The position numbers and the translations under genes were made by a program. A stretch of 64,000 nt of DNA from Zea mays (lineage: Eukaryota; Streptophyta; Magnoliopsida; Poales; Poaceae): contig NC_050099.1 in the NCBI RefSeq assembly GCF_902167145.1, positions 240,262,588 through 240,326,587 on the forward strand. Direction: 5' to 3'. The first letter of the stretch is position 1. Each line of letters begins with the position of its first letter. The notes under the pieces are model-generated. The model saw only the letters and a program-made list of their open reading frames with translations, did no database searches and had not been told where the DNA came from. This document shows positions 32,823 through 42,962 of this stretch, piece after piece.

Positions 32823-34507
32823 TCAGAGGGAAAGGTGGCCGTCGTCCGTGGCGCTGGCAGCTGCAGCGTGCCTGGCTTTCAGGCGCGGGTGGCTTCGGAG
32901 CCGCTCGCGGTGCCGGCATCCGCCACGGCAGCTTGAAGAGGTTCTGCTGCCGGCGAGATAGCCGGAGCCGGCCACGGGCTGACCTCCAACTCTACGGCCT
33001 TCTGCCCATCCTTGCCTTACGAGTTTTGGCATGGGCGGGGGCCTCCTGGCAGCGGCATCTAGCCTGAGGTCGGCGTTGCCGCTGCTTGGTCCCTCGGAGC
33101 AGAAGGCGTCGTCGTCGCCGCTGCTGGAGCAGGTGACGGCGCACCATTCGTCGGCCTTCAGTTGCTCCGGAGGCCTTCCCCCTCGGAGTGGGGTCGTTCG
33201 TGCCTGCGGAGGGGGAACCGGAGTTCCGTTCGTAATGGCACTTCGAATGCCAGTGTTTTTTGTTCATTGTGGCTGTCGGGGCCTGAACATGTATGTAATT
33301 TCGGCACGGAGCCGTGTTTTTTCCTCATTTTCGAGCACTAAGTCTCGCCTGTTGATTATCTGAACCGCTTTACTAAGCATGAGTCGCCCCGTGTCAAGGT
33401 GACGGGCGAGGTATCCGTATCCCGGAGGCGTAGGAATCCCTCGGCCCGTTCGGCCTTGTTGTCTGGGGCTCCTCTAGCTTAGTTAAAGAGACCCCTCGGC
33501 CGCCCTTCGGTGGACCGAGGCTAGGGGTAGCGATATCAGTATGAACAGAGGCGGAGTTGGCTCGAGAATGGGAACCTGGTTGGCCGGAGCCTAGTCGTGT
33601 TGTCCGTCAGCGGAGCCGACGCCGAAGTCGATCAGTCGAGGCCTCGGGTCGGGCTGGCGCCCTTGGAAGCCGGTTGACCGAGGCCCTAGGGGTAACCGGT
33701 CGAGCCGCCTGCTCGGGCCGGATTCCCGGAGGAGTCCCTGGGCCGCGTCGCCGCCCGAGGCTGGGTCGGGCTTTGCTGGAGACGTCGTCGATGCCGAGGG
33801 TGCTACGGCTCCCTTCAGCGTGAAGACCCGAGCCTGCAGGATCAGATCATCTTGTAGCGTGTGCTTTCTGTGGCCGCCGAGGCCAGAAAAAACACACCCT
33901 CGCCACGCTTGCGAAGCTGCGCCTTTTTTCCTCTTGTTTCGAGCATCTGGACTCTGTCGGTAACAGGGATGTTTGTGTGAGCGAGAGTTGCTTTTCGCGG
34001 AAGGGACGAGTGAGATATCCGTATCCCAGAGGCGTGGGAATCCCTCGGCTCGGTCGGCCTTGCCGCTTACGCGTACTTTCACCCGTCCATGAGGCCCTGT
34101 CCCCGACTTAGTCGAGAAAACTTGAAGGACTGCTTCGGCAGGAGAGCTTCCGAACGTGAAGACTTGTTCGGTCCACGGAGTCGCTTTATCCGAGCGCAAG
34201 TTACTTATCGCAGAAGGTGATGAGTGAGGTATCCGTATCCCGGAGGCGTAGGAGTCCCTCGGCTCGGTCAGCCTTGGCCGCTTACGTGTACTCCGTCGTT
34301 TCCAGGATCCGCTTTCCGAAGTAGTCAAGAAGCACGAAAGAAATCCTGCTAAAAAGAGATCCTTTTTCGAGGAAAAATTCGACGCAGAGGGGGTCTCCCC
34401 CCTTTTAGCCCCCGAGGGAGGGTCGGGCTTTGCCGAGGCTAGGCCGACCCTTCCTTGACGACTAAACTTTGCGTAGGTGCGAGGTATATGAACAACTTGA
34501 AAACATC

Positions 34508-37500
34508 TTAAGGGTAGAAGCGACGTAGCTGTTTGATGTTCCAAGCGTTGCCGTAGATTTCGCCTTGATTGTTGGCCAGCTTGTATGTTCCGGGCTTCAG
34601 AACTTTGGTAATGACGAATGGCCCTTCCCAGGGGGGCGTGAGCTTGTGCCTCCCTCGGGCGTCTTGCCGCAGCCGAAGCACCAGATCGCCCACCTGGAGT
34701 TCTCGGGACCGGACCCCTCGGGCGTGGTAGCGTCGCAGGGACTGTTGATACCGCGCCGAGTGTAGTAAGGCCCTGTCCCGAGCTTCCTCCAGCTGGTCCA
34801 GCGATTCCTCTCGGCTGGCTTGGTTGCTTTGTTCGGTGTAGGCCCTCGCCCTCGGGGAGCCGTATTCCAGGTCAGTGGGCAAGATAGCTTCAGCCCCGTA
34901 GACCAGGAAAAACGGCGTGAAGCCCGTGGCACGACTCGGCGTCGTCCTTAGGCTCCAGACCACCGAGGGGAGTTCCTCAATCCATCGCTTGCCGAATTTG
35001 TTGAGGTCGTTGTAGATCCGAGGCTTGAGCCCTTGTAGAATCATGCCGTTGGCACGCTCTACTTGCCCATTCGACATGGGATGAGCCACGGCGGCCCAGT
35101 CCACCCGGATATGGTGATCCTCGCAAAAATCCAAGAATTTTTTGCCGGTGAACTGGGTGCCGTTGTCGGTGATGATGGAGTTCGGGACCCCGAAGCGATG
35201 GATGATGTTGGTGAAGAACGCCATCGCCTGCTCGGACCTGATGCTGTTCAGAGGTCGGACCTCGATCCACTTGGAGAATTTGTCGATGGCGACCAGCAGG
35301 TGCGTGTAGCCCCCGGGCGCCTTCTGCAAGGGACCGACGAGGTCCAGACCCCATACAGCGAAGGGCCAAGTGACGGGTATTGTTTGCAGAGCCTGAGCGG
35401 GCAGGTGTGTCCGCTTCGCATAGAATTGGCACCCTTCGCAGGTGCGGACAATCCTAGTGGCGTCAGCCACCGCCGTTGGCCAGTAGAAGCCTTGCCGGAA
35501 AGCATTTCCGACAAGGGCTCGGGGCGCTGCGTGGTGGCCGCAAGCCCCCGAGTGTATTTCTTGCAGCAGTTCCCGACCTTCGGCGATGGAGATGCATCGC
35601 TGGAGGATGCCCGAGGGGCTGCGGTGGTAGAGCTCCTCTTCGTCGCCCAGCAAGACGAATGACTTGGCGCGTCGCGCTACCCGCCGAGCCTCGACTTGGT
35701 CGAGGGGTAGCTCCCCTCGGCGGAGATATTGCAGGTACGGGGCCTGCCAATCTTGGTCTGGCGTGGCCCCGCTCTGCCCTTCCTCGACATTCAGTGCCCC
35801 GCCCTCGGGGGCCGAGGGTACCTCGGGCTGGGCCGAGGGTACCTCGGGCTCGGGCGCGTCGTCGAGCTTGACGGAGGGTTGATGCAGATCCCGGGAGAAG
35901 ACGTCCGGGGGGACTGTCGTTCGCCCCGAGGCTATCTTAGCCAGCTCGTCTGCGGTTTCGTTGTAGCGCCGAGCGATGTGGTTGAGCTCGAGCCCGAAGA
36001 ACTTGTCTTCCAGGCGCCGAACCTCGTCGCAGTAGGCCTCCATCTTCGGGTCGCGGCAGTGGGAGTTCTTCATGACTTGGTCGATGACGAGCTGTGAATC
36101 ACCGCGGGCGTCGAGGCGTCTGACCCCTAGCTCGATGGCGATCCGCAATCCGTTGACCAGAGCTTCGTACTCGGCCACATTGTTGGACGCCGGGAAATGG
36201 AGGCGCAGCACGTAGCGTAAGTGCTTTCCGAGGGGCGAGATGAAGAGCAGGCCCGCGCCGGCCCCCGTCTTCATCAGCGACCCGTCGAAAAACATGGTCC
36301 AGAGCTCCGGTTGGATCGGAGTCGTTGGCAGCTGGGTGTCGACCCATTCGGCCACGAAATCCGCCAACACCTGGGACTTGATGGCCTTCCGAGGGGCGAA
36401 CGAGATCGTTTCGCCCATGATTTCCACCGCCCACTTTGCGATCCTGCCCGAGGCCTCTCGGCACTGGATGATCTCCCCCAGGGGGAAGGATGACACCACA
36501 GTTACCGGATGAGACTCGAAGTAGTGTCGCAGCTTCCGCCTTGTCAGGATCACAGCATACAGCAGCTTTTGAACTTGTGGGTAGCGGATCTTAGTCTCGG
36601 ACGGCACTTCGCTGATGAAGTAGACCGGCCTCTGAACGGGCAATGCATGCCCTTCCTCTTGCCTTTCGACCACAATCGCGGTGCTAACCACCTGAGTGGT
36701 CGCGGCGACGTAGACCAAGAGGGCTTCTCCGTCCGCCGGGGGCACCAAGACAGGCGCCTTTGTAAGGAGCGCCTTCAGGTTGCCGAGGGCTTCCTCGGCC
36801 TCAGGGGTCCAAGCGAAACACTCGGCCTTCCTTAAGAGGCGGTACAGAGGCAGACCTCTTTCGCCGAGGCGTGAGATGAAGCGGCTCAGGGCCGCGAGGC
36901 ATCCCATGACCCTCTGTACCCCTTTTAAGTCCTTGATGGGTCCCATGCTGGTGATGGCCGCGATCTTCTCCGGGTTGGCTTCGATGCCTCGCTCGGAGAC
37001 GATGAACCCTAGGAGCATGCCTCGGGGCACCCCGAAGACACACTTCTCAGGATTAAGCTTGACTCCTTTCGCCTTGAGACACCGGAATGTCACTTCAAGG
37101 TCGGAGAGGAGGTCGGAAGCCTTCCTTGTCTTGACTACGATGTCATCGACGTAGGCCTCGACTGTGCGACCGATGTGTTCGCCGAACACATGGTTCATGC
37201 ACCGCTGGTACGTCGCGCCCGCATTCCTCAAACCGAACGGCATGGTGACATAGCAGTACATGCCGAACGGCGTGATGAAAGAAGTCGCGAGCTGGTCGGA
37301 CTCTTTCATCCGGATCTGGTGATACCCTGAGTAGGCATCGAGGAAGGACAGGGTTTCGCACCCAGCGGTGGAATCCACGATTTGGTCGATGCGAGGCAGA
37401 GGGTAGGGAACCTTCGGACATGCTTTGTTGAGACCAGTGTAGTCTACACACATCCGCCATTTCCCCCCTTTCTTCCTCACAAGCACAGGGTTGGCAAGCC

Positions 37501-37729
37501 ATTCGGGATGGAATACCTCTTTGATGAACCCTGCTGCCATTAGCTTGTGGATCTCTTCGCCAATCACTCTGCGCTTCTCCTCGTCGAATCGGCGCAGAGG
37601 CTGCCTGACGGGTCGGGCTCCGGCCCGAATATCCAGCGAGTGCTCGGCGACATCCCTCGGTATACCGGGCATGTCCGAGGGACTCCACGCAAAGACGTCG
37701 GCGTTTGCGCGGAGAAAGTCGACGAGCAC
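34508..37729 (-). CDS. Pol: reverse transcriptase, RNase H, archaeal-type RNase H, integrase (Tat lineage)
   Basis: A 1073-codon intact pol of element E that would copy element RNA to DNA and integrate it. RT spans about residues 55-240, with FLDAYSGYHQ (Asp131) and YVDD (193-196). A degenerate connection/RNase H follows (~310-450), then a second, archaeal-type RNase H with FFDGS (Asp482), AEYEAL (Glu522) and RGDSQ (Asp544). Integrase has an HHCC zinc region (His726 to Cys764/767) and catalytic Asp796 (GLDLVGP), Asp855 (TDNGTQF) and Glu891 (GQVERANG). Two RNase H domains are diagnostic of the Tat lineage. The listed start is a GTG; the true product is probably continuous with the upstream frame, as only a TAG (37738-37736) separates them. 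Confidence 0.92.
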   Translation of the reverse strand: MLVDFLRANADVFAWSPSDMPGIPRDVAEHSLDIRAGARPVRQPLRRFDEEKRRVIGEEIHKLMAAGFIKEVFHPEWLANPVLVRKKGGKWRMCVDYTGLNKACPKVPYPLPRIDQIVDSTAGCETLSFLDAYSGYHQIRMKESDQLATSFITPFGMYCYVTMPFGLRNAGATYQRCMNHVFGEHIGRTVEAYVDDIVVKTRKASDLLSDLEVTFRCLKAKGVKLNPEKCVFGVPRGMLLGFIVSERGIEANPEKIAAITSMGPIKDLKGVQRVMGCLAALSRFISRLGERGLPLYRLLRKAECFAWTPEAEEALGNLKALLTKAPVLVPPADGEALLVYVAATTQVVSTAIVVERQEEGHALPVQRPVYFISEVPSETKIRYPQVQKLLYAVILTRRKLRHYFESHPVTVVSSFPLGEIIQCREASGRIAKWAVEIMGETISFAPRKAIKSQVLADFVAEWVDTQLPTTPIQPELWTMFFDGSLMKTGAGAGLLFISPLGKHLRYVLRLHFPASNNVAEYEALVNGLRIAIELGVRRLDARGDSQLVIDQVMKNSHCRDPKMEAYCDEVRRLEDKFFGLELNHIARRYNETADELAKIASGRTTVPPDVFSRDLHQPSVKLDDAPEPEVPSAQPEVPSAPEGGALNVEEGQSGATPDQDWQAPYLQYLRRGELPLDQVEARRVARRAKSFVLLGDEEELYHRSPSGILQRCISIAEGRELLQEIHSGACGHHAAPRALVGNAFRQGFYWPTAVADATRIVRTCEGCQFYAKRTHLPAQALQTIPVTWPFAVWGLDLVGPLQKAPGGYTHLLVAIDKFSKWIEVRPLNSIRSEQAMAFFTNIIHRFGVPNSIITDNGTQFTGKKFLDFCEDHHIRVDWAAVAHPMSNGQVERANGMILQGLKPRIYNDLNKFGKRWIEELPSVVWSLRTTPSRATGFTPFFLVYGAEAILPTDLEYGSPRARAYTEQSNQASREESLDQLEEARDRALLHSARYQQSLRRYHARGVRSRELQVGDLVLRLRQDARGRHKLTPPWEGPFVITKVLKPGTYKLANNQGEIYGNAWNIKQLRRFYP

Positions 37730-37735
37730 TGCTTC

Positions 37736-38989
37736 CTATTTGGGGTCGAGCCCGGAACCGATCCGGACCTGCTTGGTGGTGTCGCCACTGGGGTCGAGAG
37801 GGACGGCCTTGACCGTCTCCGCTGGCTCGAAGTTGCCGGCGTGGCGCTTCACGTCTGGCACCTCCTTGGAGAGGTTCTCCAGGTCGGCGATGAGGGCCTC
37901 GGACTCGGCGAGGGCCTCGGCGTACTCCACGCACTCCACGTCGCATTCGAACGCGTGTTTGTACGTGGGGCCGACGGTGATGACCCCGTTGGGGCCCGGC
38001 ATCTTGAGCTTCAAGTAGGTGTAGTTGGGGACGGCCATGAACTTCGCGTAGCATGGCCTCCCTAGCACGGCGTGGTAGGTTCCTCGGAACCCGACCACCT
38101 TGAACGTCAGGGTCTCCCTTCGGAAGTTGGAGGGTGTCCCGAAGCAGACGGGGAGGTCGAGTCGCCCGAGGGGCTGGACGCGCTTCCCAGGGATGATCCC
38201 GTGGAAGGGCGCAGCGCCTGCTCGGACGGAGGACAGATCGACGCGCAGGAGCTTGAGGGTCTCGGCGTAGATGATGTTGAGGCAGCTGCCCCCATCCATC
38301 AGGACCTTGGTGAGCCTGACATCGCCGACAACGGGGTCGACGACGAGCGGGTATTTCCCCGGGCTCGGCACATGATCGGGGTGGTCGGCCTGGTCGAAAG
38401 TGATGGGCTTGTCGGACCAGTCTAGGTAGACTGGCGCCGCCACCTTCACCGAGCAGACCTCCCGGCGCTCTTGCTTGCGGTGCCGAGCCGAGGTATTCGC
38501 CGCATGCCCTCCATAGATCATGAAGCAGTCGCGGACCTCGGGGAATTCTCCTGCTAGGTGATCTTCGTTCTTGTCGTCGTCGCGGGCCCTGCCACCCTCG
38601 GCGGGTGGCCCGGCCCTGTGGAAGTGACGCCGAAGCATAACGCACTCCTCGAGGGTGTGCTTGACGGGCCCCTGATGGTAGGGGCACGGCTCCTTGAGCA
38701 TCTTGTCGAAGAGGTTTGCACCTCCGGGGGGCTTCCGAGGGTTCTTATACTCGGCGGCGGCGACAAGGTCCGCGTCAGCGGCGTCGCGTTTCGATTGCGA
38801 CTTCTTCTTGCCTTTCTTCTTGGCGCCGCGCGGAGCAGACGCCTCGGGAGCTTCTTCCGATGGGCGGCCCTGGGGCTGCTTGTCCTTTCGGAAGATAGCC
38901 TCGACCGCCTCCTGGCCAGAGGCGAACTTGGTGGCGATGTCCATCAGCTCGCTCGCCCTGGTGGGGGTTTTGCGACCCAGCTTGCTCAC
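37736..38989 (-). CDS. Gag C-terminal part and protease of element E
   Basis: A 417-codon frame. The Lys-rich region (~57-68) and the zinc-knuckle variant C102-X2-H-X5-H-X4-C116 (CPYHQGPVKHTLEEC) mark the Gag nucleocapsid. The protease follows, with VLMDGGSCLNII (Asp232, DGG in place of the usual DTG/DSG, seen in plant Tat elements). The frame is the same as the upstream gag ORF and the downstream pol; TAG codons at 39067-39065 and 37738-37736 bound it. The Met at 38989 is only the first internal ATG, and the open stretch extends up to 39064. Confidence 0.85.
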   Translation of the reverse strand: MSKLGRKTPTRASELMDIATKFASGQEAVEAIFRKDKQPQGRPSEEAPEASAPRGAKKKGKKKSQSKRDAADADLVAAAEYKNPRKPPGGANLFDKMLKEPCPYHQGPVKHTLEECVMLRRHFHRAGPPAEGGRARDDDKNEDHLAGEFPEVRDCFMIYGGHAANTSARHRKQERREVCSVKVAAPVYLDWSDKPITFDQADHPDHVPSPGKYPLVVDPVVGDVRLTKVLMDGGSCLNIIYAETLKLLRVDLSSVRAGAAPFHGIIPGKRVQPLGRLDLPVCFGTPSNFRRETLTFKVVGFRGTYHAVLGRPCYAKFMAVPNYTYLKLKMPGPNGVITVGPTYKHAFECDVECVEYAEALAESEALIADLENLSKEVPDVKRHAGNFEPAETVKAVPLDPSGDTTKQVRIGSGLDPK

Positions 38990-39064
38990 CAGGTCGCGGC
39001 AAGTGGTGCCGGCGAGGAACGCGCCGATGACATCCGAGTCGGTGATGTTGGGCAGCTCGGTGCG

Positions 39065-40984
39065 CTACTTCGAGAATCGCCGGATGTAGTCCCGAAGCGG
39101 CTCCCCCGGCTGTTGCCGGCAGCTTCGAAGGTCCCAAGAATTCCCGGGGCGCACGTATGTGCCCTGGAAATTGCCAGCGAAGGCTTGGACCAAGTCGTCC
39201 CAGTTGGAGATCTGCCCCGGAGGCAGGTGCTCCAACCAGGCGCGAGCAGTGTCGGAGAGGAACAGGGGGAGGTTACGGATGATGAGGTTGTCGTCGTCCG
39301 TTCCACCCAGTTGGCAGGCAAGGCGGTAGTCCGCGAGCCACAGTTCCGGTCTCGTTTCCCCCGAGTACTTCGTGATAGTAGTCGGGGGTCGGAACCGGGT
39401 CGGGAATGGCGCCCGTCGGATGGCCCGACTGAAGGCCTGCGGACCGGGTGGTATGGGCGAGGGACTCCGATCCTCCCCGCTGTCGTAGCGCCCCCCACGC
39501 CTGGGGTGGTAGCCTCGGCGCACCCTTTCGTCGAGGTGAGCCCGACGGTCGCGTCGATGGTGCTCGTTGCCGAGGTGGCCCGGGGCCGCAGGCGCGGTGT
39601 TGCGCGTGCGCCCGGTGTAGACCGAGGCTTCCCGCATGAATCGGGAAGTCGCGGCATGAGGTTCCGAGGGATAACCTTGCCTTCGGGAGGCGGTGCTCTC
39701 GGCCCGCCGGGCCTCAGCGCCTTCCAGGAGATTCTTGAGTTCTCCCTGGATTCGCCGACCCTCGGTGGTTGACGGCTCCGGCATCGCGCGGATGAGCATT
39801 GCTGCGGTTGCCAGGTTCTGACCAACCCCGCTGGATGCGGGCGGCGGCCTGATCCTGACATCGTTGGCGACGCGGTGCTGGAGACCTTGGGGCAGGTGAC
39901 GTATTTCTCCGGCCAGGGGTTGGCCCACCCATGCTTGTCCGACGTCCCGACGGATCGGCTCAAGCGCTCCTGTTCCCTCGTTGAGCCTGGCCTGCGCCTC
40001 GCGGACTTGCTCGAGTTGTGGGTCGTAACCCCCCGCCGGAGCGGGGACCACAGCTAGCTCCCGTGGGATGTCGGCGCGAGGCACCGGCCTAGGGGGATCA
40101 CCGTCCTCCGGCATGCCAAGATGGTTGCCTTCGGAGGGATCCCCTAGCTTGATGTGGAAACATTCGCGGCTTGGGCCGCAGCTCTCGTCGCCAAGGCTGC
40201 GGCTTCCATCGGAACAGTCGGATAGGCAGTAGTCACATGCGGTCATGAAGTCCCGCACGGCACTGGGGTTGCCAAGTCCGGAGAAATCCCAACCGATGCT
40301 GGGATCGTCATCTTCCTCGGACCCAGAGGGCCCGTAGGTCGAGACGTCCGTCAGTCGGTCCCAAGGCGACCGCATACGGAACCTCAGTGGGGTTGCACTC
40401 GCCTCAATGAGAGCGCCCGCCAAAACGAGGTCGTTTGGCGGGTTGAGGCCGAGTCGAAATGACGCAAGATGGGAGTTAGTCGGTACCTTTTTGTCGACGA
40501 GGAGCGACGTAGTCACATCGGGGACTGGTTGCACCGTCAACTCTGGTTCGAGGGCGACGTCCTGCAGGCTTTCCGCGAGCGCGCCGGCGTCGTCTTCTTG
40601 CTCGGGGTCAGCGTGCCGCGGGGGGACGGCGCTTGCCTCCGTCTTGAACGCGAGGTCGACGTCCGGCGTGCCTTCCGTCGGGGTGTCGGGGGCGTCGATT
40701 CGCTCGACGGCCGACGAAGCGCGGCCTCCCACCTGGCCTTGACGGCCCCGCCTCCTCCTCCGTTGGCGGGGGAGAGAACGGAGCGAGCCCGAATGTTGCC
40801 CTTCCACCACGCGGGTAAGACGTCGTCGATTCCGCCGCCGGCGGGCGGGTTGTCGGCCGCCATTGTCGTAGTCGTGCGGCGGTGGAAGAAGTATCATGTC
40901 GTAGCTGCCGTCGAAGGACATGAACTCAAGAGTCCCGAAATGAAGCACCGTCCCGGGCCGGAGAGGTTGCTGGAGACTGCCCAT
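39065..40984 (-). CDS. Gag N-terminal and capsid part of element E
   Basis: A 639-codon frame starting about 40 nt after the primer binding site. A long, charged, low-complexity N-terminus precedes the Ty3/Gypsy Gag (retrotrans_gag-like) region in the last ~120 residues: GETRPELWLADYRLACQLGG, ARAWLEHLPP, SNWDDLVQAFAGNF and EPLRDYIRRFSK. A TAG follows at 39067-39065, in the middle of the conserved Gag core, and the same frame then resumes with conserved sequence (TELPNITDSDVIGAFLAG). The break is therefore not a natural C-terminus. Confidence 0.85.
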   Translation of the reverse strand: MGSLQQPLRPGTVLHFGTLEFMSFDGSYDMILLPPPHDYDNGGRQPARRRRNRRRLTRVVEGQHSGSLRSLPRQRRRRRGRQGQVGGRASSAVERIDAPDTPTEGTPDVDLAFKTEASAVPPRHADPEQEDDAGALAESLQDVALEPELTVQPVPDVTTSLLVDKKVPTNSHLASFRLGLNPPNDLVLAGALIEASATPLRFRMRSPWDRLTDVSTYGPSGSEEDDDPSIGWDFSGLGNPSAVRDFMTACDYCLSDCSDGSRSLGDESCGPSRECFHIKLGDPSEGNHLGMPEDGDPPRPVPRADIPRELAVVPAPAGGYDPQLEQVREAQARLNEGTGALEPIRRDVGQAWVGQPLAGEIRHLPQGLQHRVANDVRIRPPPASSGVGQNLATAAMLIRAMPEPSTTEGRRIQGELKNLLEGAEARRAESTASRRQGYPSEPHAATSRFMREASVYTGRTRNTAPAAPGHLGNEHHRRDRRAHLDERVRRGYHPRRGGRYDSGEDRSPSPIPPGPQAFSRAIRRAPFPTRFRPPTTITKYSGETRPELWLADYRLACQLGGTDDDNLIIRNLPLFLSDTARAWLEHLPPGQISNWDDLVQAFAGNFQGTYVRPGNSWDLRSCRQQPGEPLRDYIRRFSK

Positions 40985-41024
40985 CTGGAGCTTGACGGGG
41001 AGCTGTTCGTCAGCACGCAGCAGG

Positions 41025-41042
41025 CCCCTACCTGGCGCGCCA
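41025..41042 (-). other. Primer binding site of element E
   Basis: Minus strand TGGCGCGCCAGGTAGGGG, 2 nt after the LTR end CCGACA. This sequence is common as the primer site of large grass Gypsy elements. Confidence 0.8.
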
Positions 41043-41044
41043 AC

Positions 41045-42957
41045 TGTCGGCGTTTCGAGACAGGGGGGTCCCTAAGCCGACGAGTGAGTGTGCTGCGTGC
41101 CCCAGCCCAGATGGGTCGAGCGCGTGGGCGAGCGCGAAGGGGGGAGAGGCGAGGTGGCCGGAGTCGAGCGTGAGAGAGGTGGAAGTCCCGCGGCCTTCGT
41201 GTTCGTCCCGCGCCCAGGTCGGGTGCGCTTGCAGTAGGGGGGTTACAAGCGTCCACGCGGGTGAGGGAAGCGAGCGGCCCCAAGAGAGCGCCTGTCCCGT
41301 CCTCGGTCCCGCGCGGCCAACCTTCTCTAAGAAGGCCCTGGTCCTCCCTTTTATAGTCGTAAGGAGAGGATCCAGGTGTACAATGGGGGGTGTAGCAGAG
41401 TGCTACGTGTCTAGCGGAGGGAGAGCTAGCGCCCTAGGTACATGCCAATGTGGCAGCCGGAGAGATCTGGGCACCCTGCTGGCGTGATGTCGTGGCTGTC
41501 GGAGGTGCGGCGGAGCCTGGTGGAGGGACAGCTGTTGGAGCGGTCGAGTCCCTGCTGACGTCGTCCTGCTTCCGTAAGAGAGCTGGGGGCCGCCGTCGTC
41601 ATAGAGCTTGTGGAGCGCCATCATTGCCCCTCCGGCGGAGCTGGCCGGATGGGACGCCGGTCTTGTTCTCCGTGACCCGAGTCGATTCGGGGTAGGATGA
41701 TGATGGCGCTTCCTGTTGACGTGGCGGTCTGTGCCCTAGGCAGGGCGACGTGGGGGTTCCTCCGAAGCCGAGGTTGAGTCTGCCTTCCGTTGCCGTGGCC
41801 GAGCCCGAGCCATGGGGTCGGGCGAGGCGGAAGTCGTTCGGCCGAGGCCAGGGCGGAGTCCGAGCCCTGGGGTCGGGCGAGGCGGAGTTTCGTCGTCTTC
41901 CGGGTCTTAGCCCGAGTCCGAGCCCTGGGGTCGGGCGAAGCGGAGTTTCGTCGTCTTCCGGGTCTTAGCCCGAGTCCGAGCCCTGGGGTCGGGCGGAGCG
42001 GAGTTCGCCGTCTTCCGGGTCTTAGCCCGAGTCCGAGCCCTGGGGTCGGGCGAAGCGGAGTTTCGTCGTCTTCCGGGTCTTAGCCCGAGTCCGAGCCCTG
42101 GGGTCGGGCGGAGCGGAGTTCGCCGTCTTCCGGGTCTTAGCCCGAGTCCGAGCCCTGGGGTCGGGCGAAGCGGAGTTTCATCGTCTTCCGGGTCTTAGCC
42201 CAAGTCCGAGCCCTGGGGTCGGGCGGAGCGGAGTTCGCCGTCTTCCGGGTCTTAGCCCGAGTCCGAGCCCTGGGGTCGGGCGGAGCGGAGTTCGCCGTCT
42301 TCCGGGTCTTAGCCCGAGTCCGAGCCCTGGGGTCGGGCAGAGCGGAGTTCGCCGTCTTCCGGGTCTTAGCCCGAGTCCGAGCCCTGGGGTCGGGCGGAGC
42401 GGAGTTCGCCGTCTTCCGGGTCTTAGCCCGAGTCCGAGCCCTGGGGTCGGGCGGGGCGGAGTTCGCCGTGGCGCCTTTGGCAAGGCCTGACTGCCTGTCA
42501 GACTCACTCTGTCGAGTGGCACTGCAGTCGGAGTGGCGCAGGCGGCGCTGTCCTTCTGTCAGACTGGCCAGTGGAGCGGTGGAGTGACGGCGGTCACTTC
42601 GGCTCTGCCGGGGGCGCGTGTCAGGATGAAGGTGTCAGGCCACCTTTGCGTTAAATGCCCCTGCAATTTGGTCAGTCGGTGTGGCGATTTAGTCAGGGTT
42701 GCTTCTGAGCGAAGCCAAGGCCTCGGGCGAGCCGGTGATGTGTCCGCCATAAAAAGGGGGCCTCGGGCGAGACGGAAGTCTCTCGAGGTCGGCTGCCCTT
42801 GGCCGAGGCTAGGCTCGGGTGAAGCGTGATCGAGTCACTCGTGTGGACTGATCCCTGACTTAATCGTACCCATCAGGCCTTTGCAGCTTTATGCTGATGG
42901 GGGTTACCAGCTGAGAATTAGGCGTCTTGAGGGTACCCCTAATTATGGTCCCCGACA
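41045..42957 (-). mobile_element. 5' LTR of element E (intact)
   Basis: 1913 bp versus 1970 bp for the split LTR; the 57-bp difference equals one minisatellite unit. The unique parts differ at about two sites (C/T near 41255 and T/C near 41762 relative to 16831 and 17338). Confidence 0.92.
41895..42467. repeat. 57/58-bp minisatellite in the intact element E LTR
   Basis: Ten units starting at 41895, 41953, 42010, 42068, 42125, 42183, 42240, 42297, 42354 and 42411. The split LTR has eleven. In one frame each 57-bp unit encodes the same 19-residue peptide, which is incidental. Confidence 0.95.
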
Positions 42958-42962
42958 AACGA

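Larger units (their letters stand above)
30643..34507 (-). other. Long 3' interior of element E, between pol and the 3' LTR
   Basis: GC-rich. On the minus strand the polypurine tract GGGGGCTAC abuts the LTR, and a second GGGGGCTAC lies near 30774. It contains a ~75-bp repeat (31379-31590), a plus-strand TATA-like box with an ORF (32435-32822), and three copies of a ATCCGTATCCC...GGCGT..GGA.TCCCTCGG block (33409, 34011, 34225). No minus-strand gene is supported. Such long 3' regions are usual in large Tat elements. Confidence 0.7.
16621..42957 (-). mobile_element. Element E: Ty3/Gypsy Tat-lineage retrotransposon with a near-complete gag-pro-pol
   Basis: TSD AACGA at 16616-16620 and 42958-42962. 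On the plus strand the LTRs start TGTCGGCGTTTCGAG and end GGTCCCCGACA. Genes read on the minus strand: gag, protease, then RT, RNase H, archaeal-type RNase H and integrase, all in one frame (40984-34508) broken only by two TAGs. A 3.9-kb GC-rich region separates pol from the 3' LTR. Element F sits in the 3' LTR. Only about two substitutions separate the unique parts of the LTRs, so the insertion is young. Confidence 0.9.

Noticed and set aside
33290..33330. CACGG..CCGTG hairpin followed by a T run, like a bacterial terminator
   Set aside because: The context is a plant retrotransposon; a rho-independent terminator has no meaning here and the stem is short.
37143..38687. 514-codon minus-strand frame overlapping the element E gag-pro-pol
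   Set aside because: It lies in a different frame over real protease and RT sequence, is Arg/Pro-rich with no domain, and is explained by high GC content and few stops.
38558..39772. 404-codon plus-strand frame opposite element E gag-pro
   Set aside because: Exact antisense shadow of the conserved gag/protease frame; no promoter or recognisable domain.
41895..42467. Regular ~57-bp repeats that could suggest a CRISPR-like array
   Set aside because: There are no unique spacers; whole units are near-identical head-to-tail, in a plant LTR.
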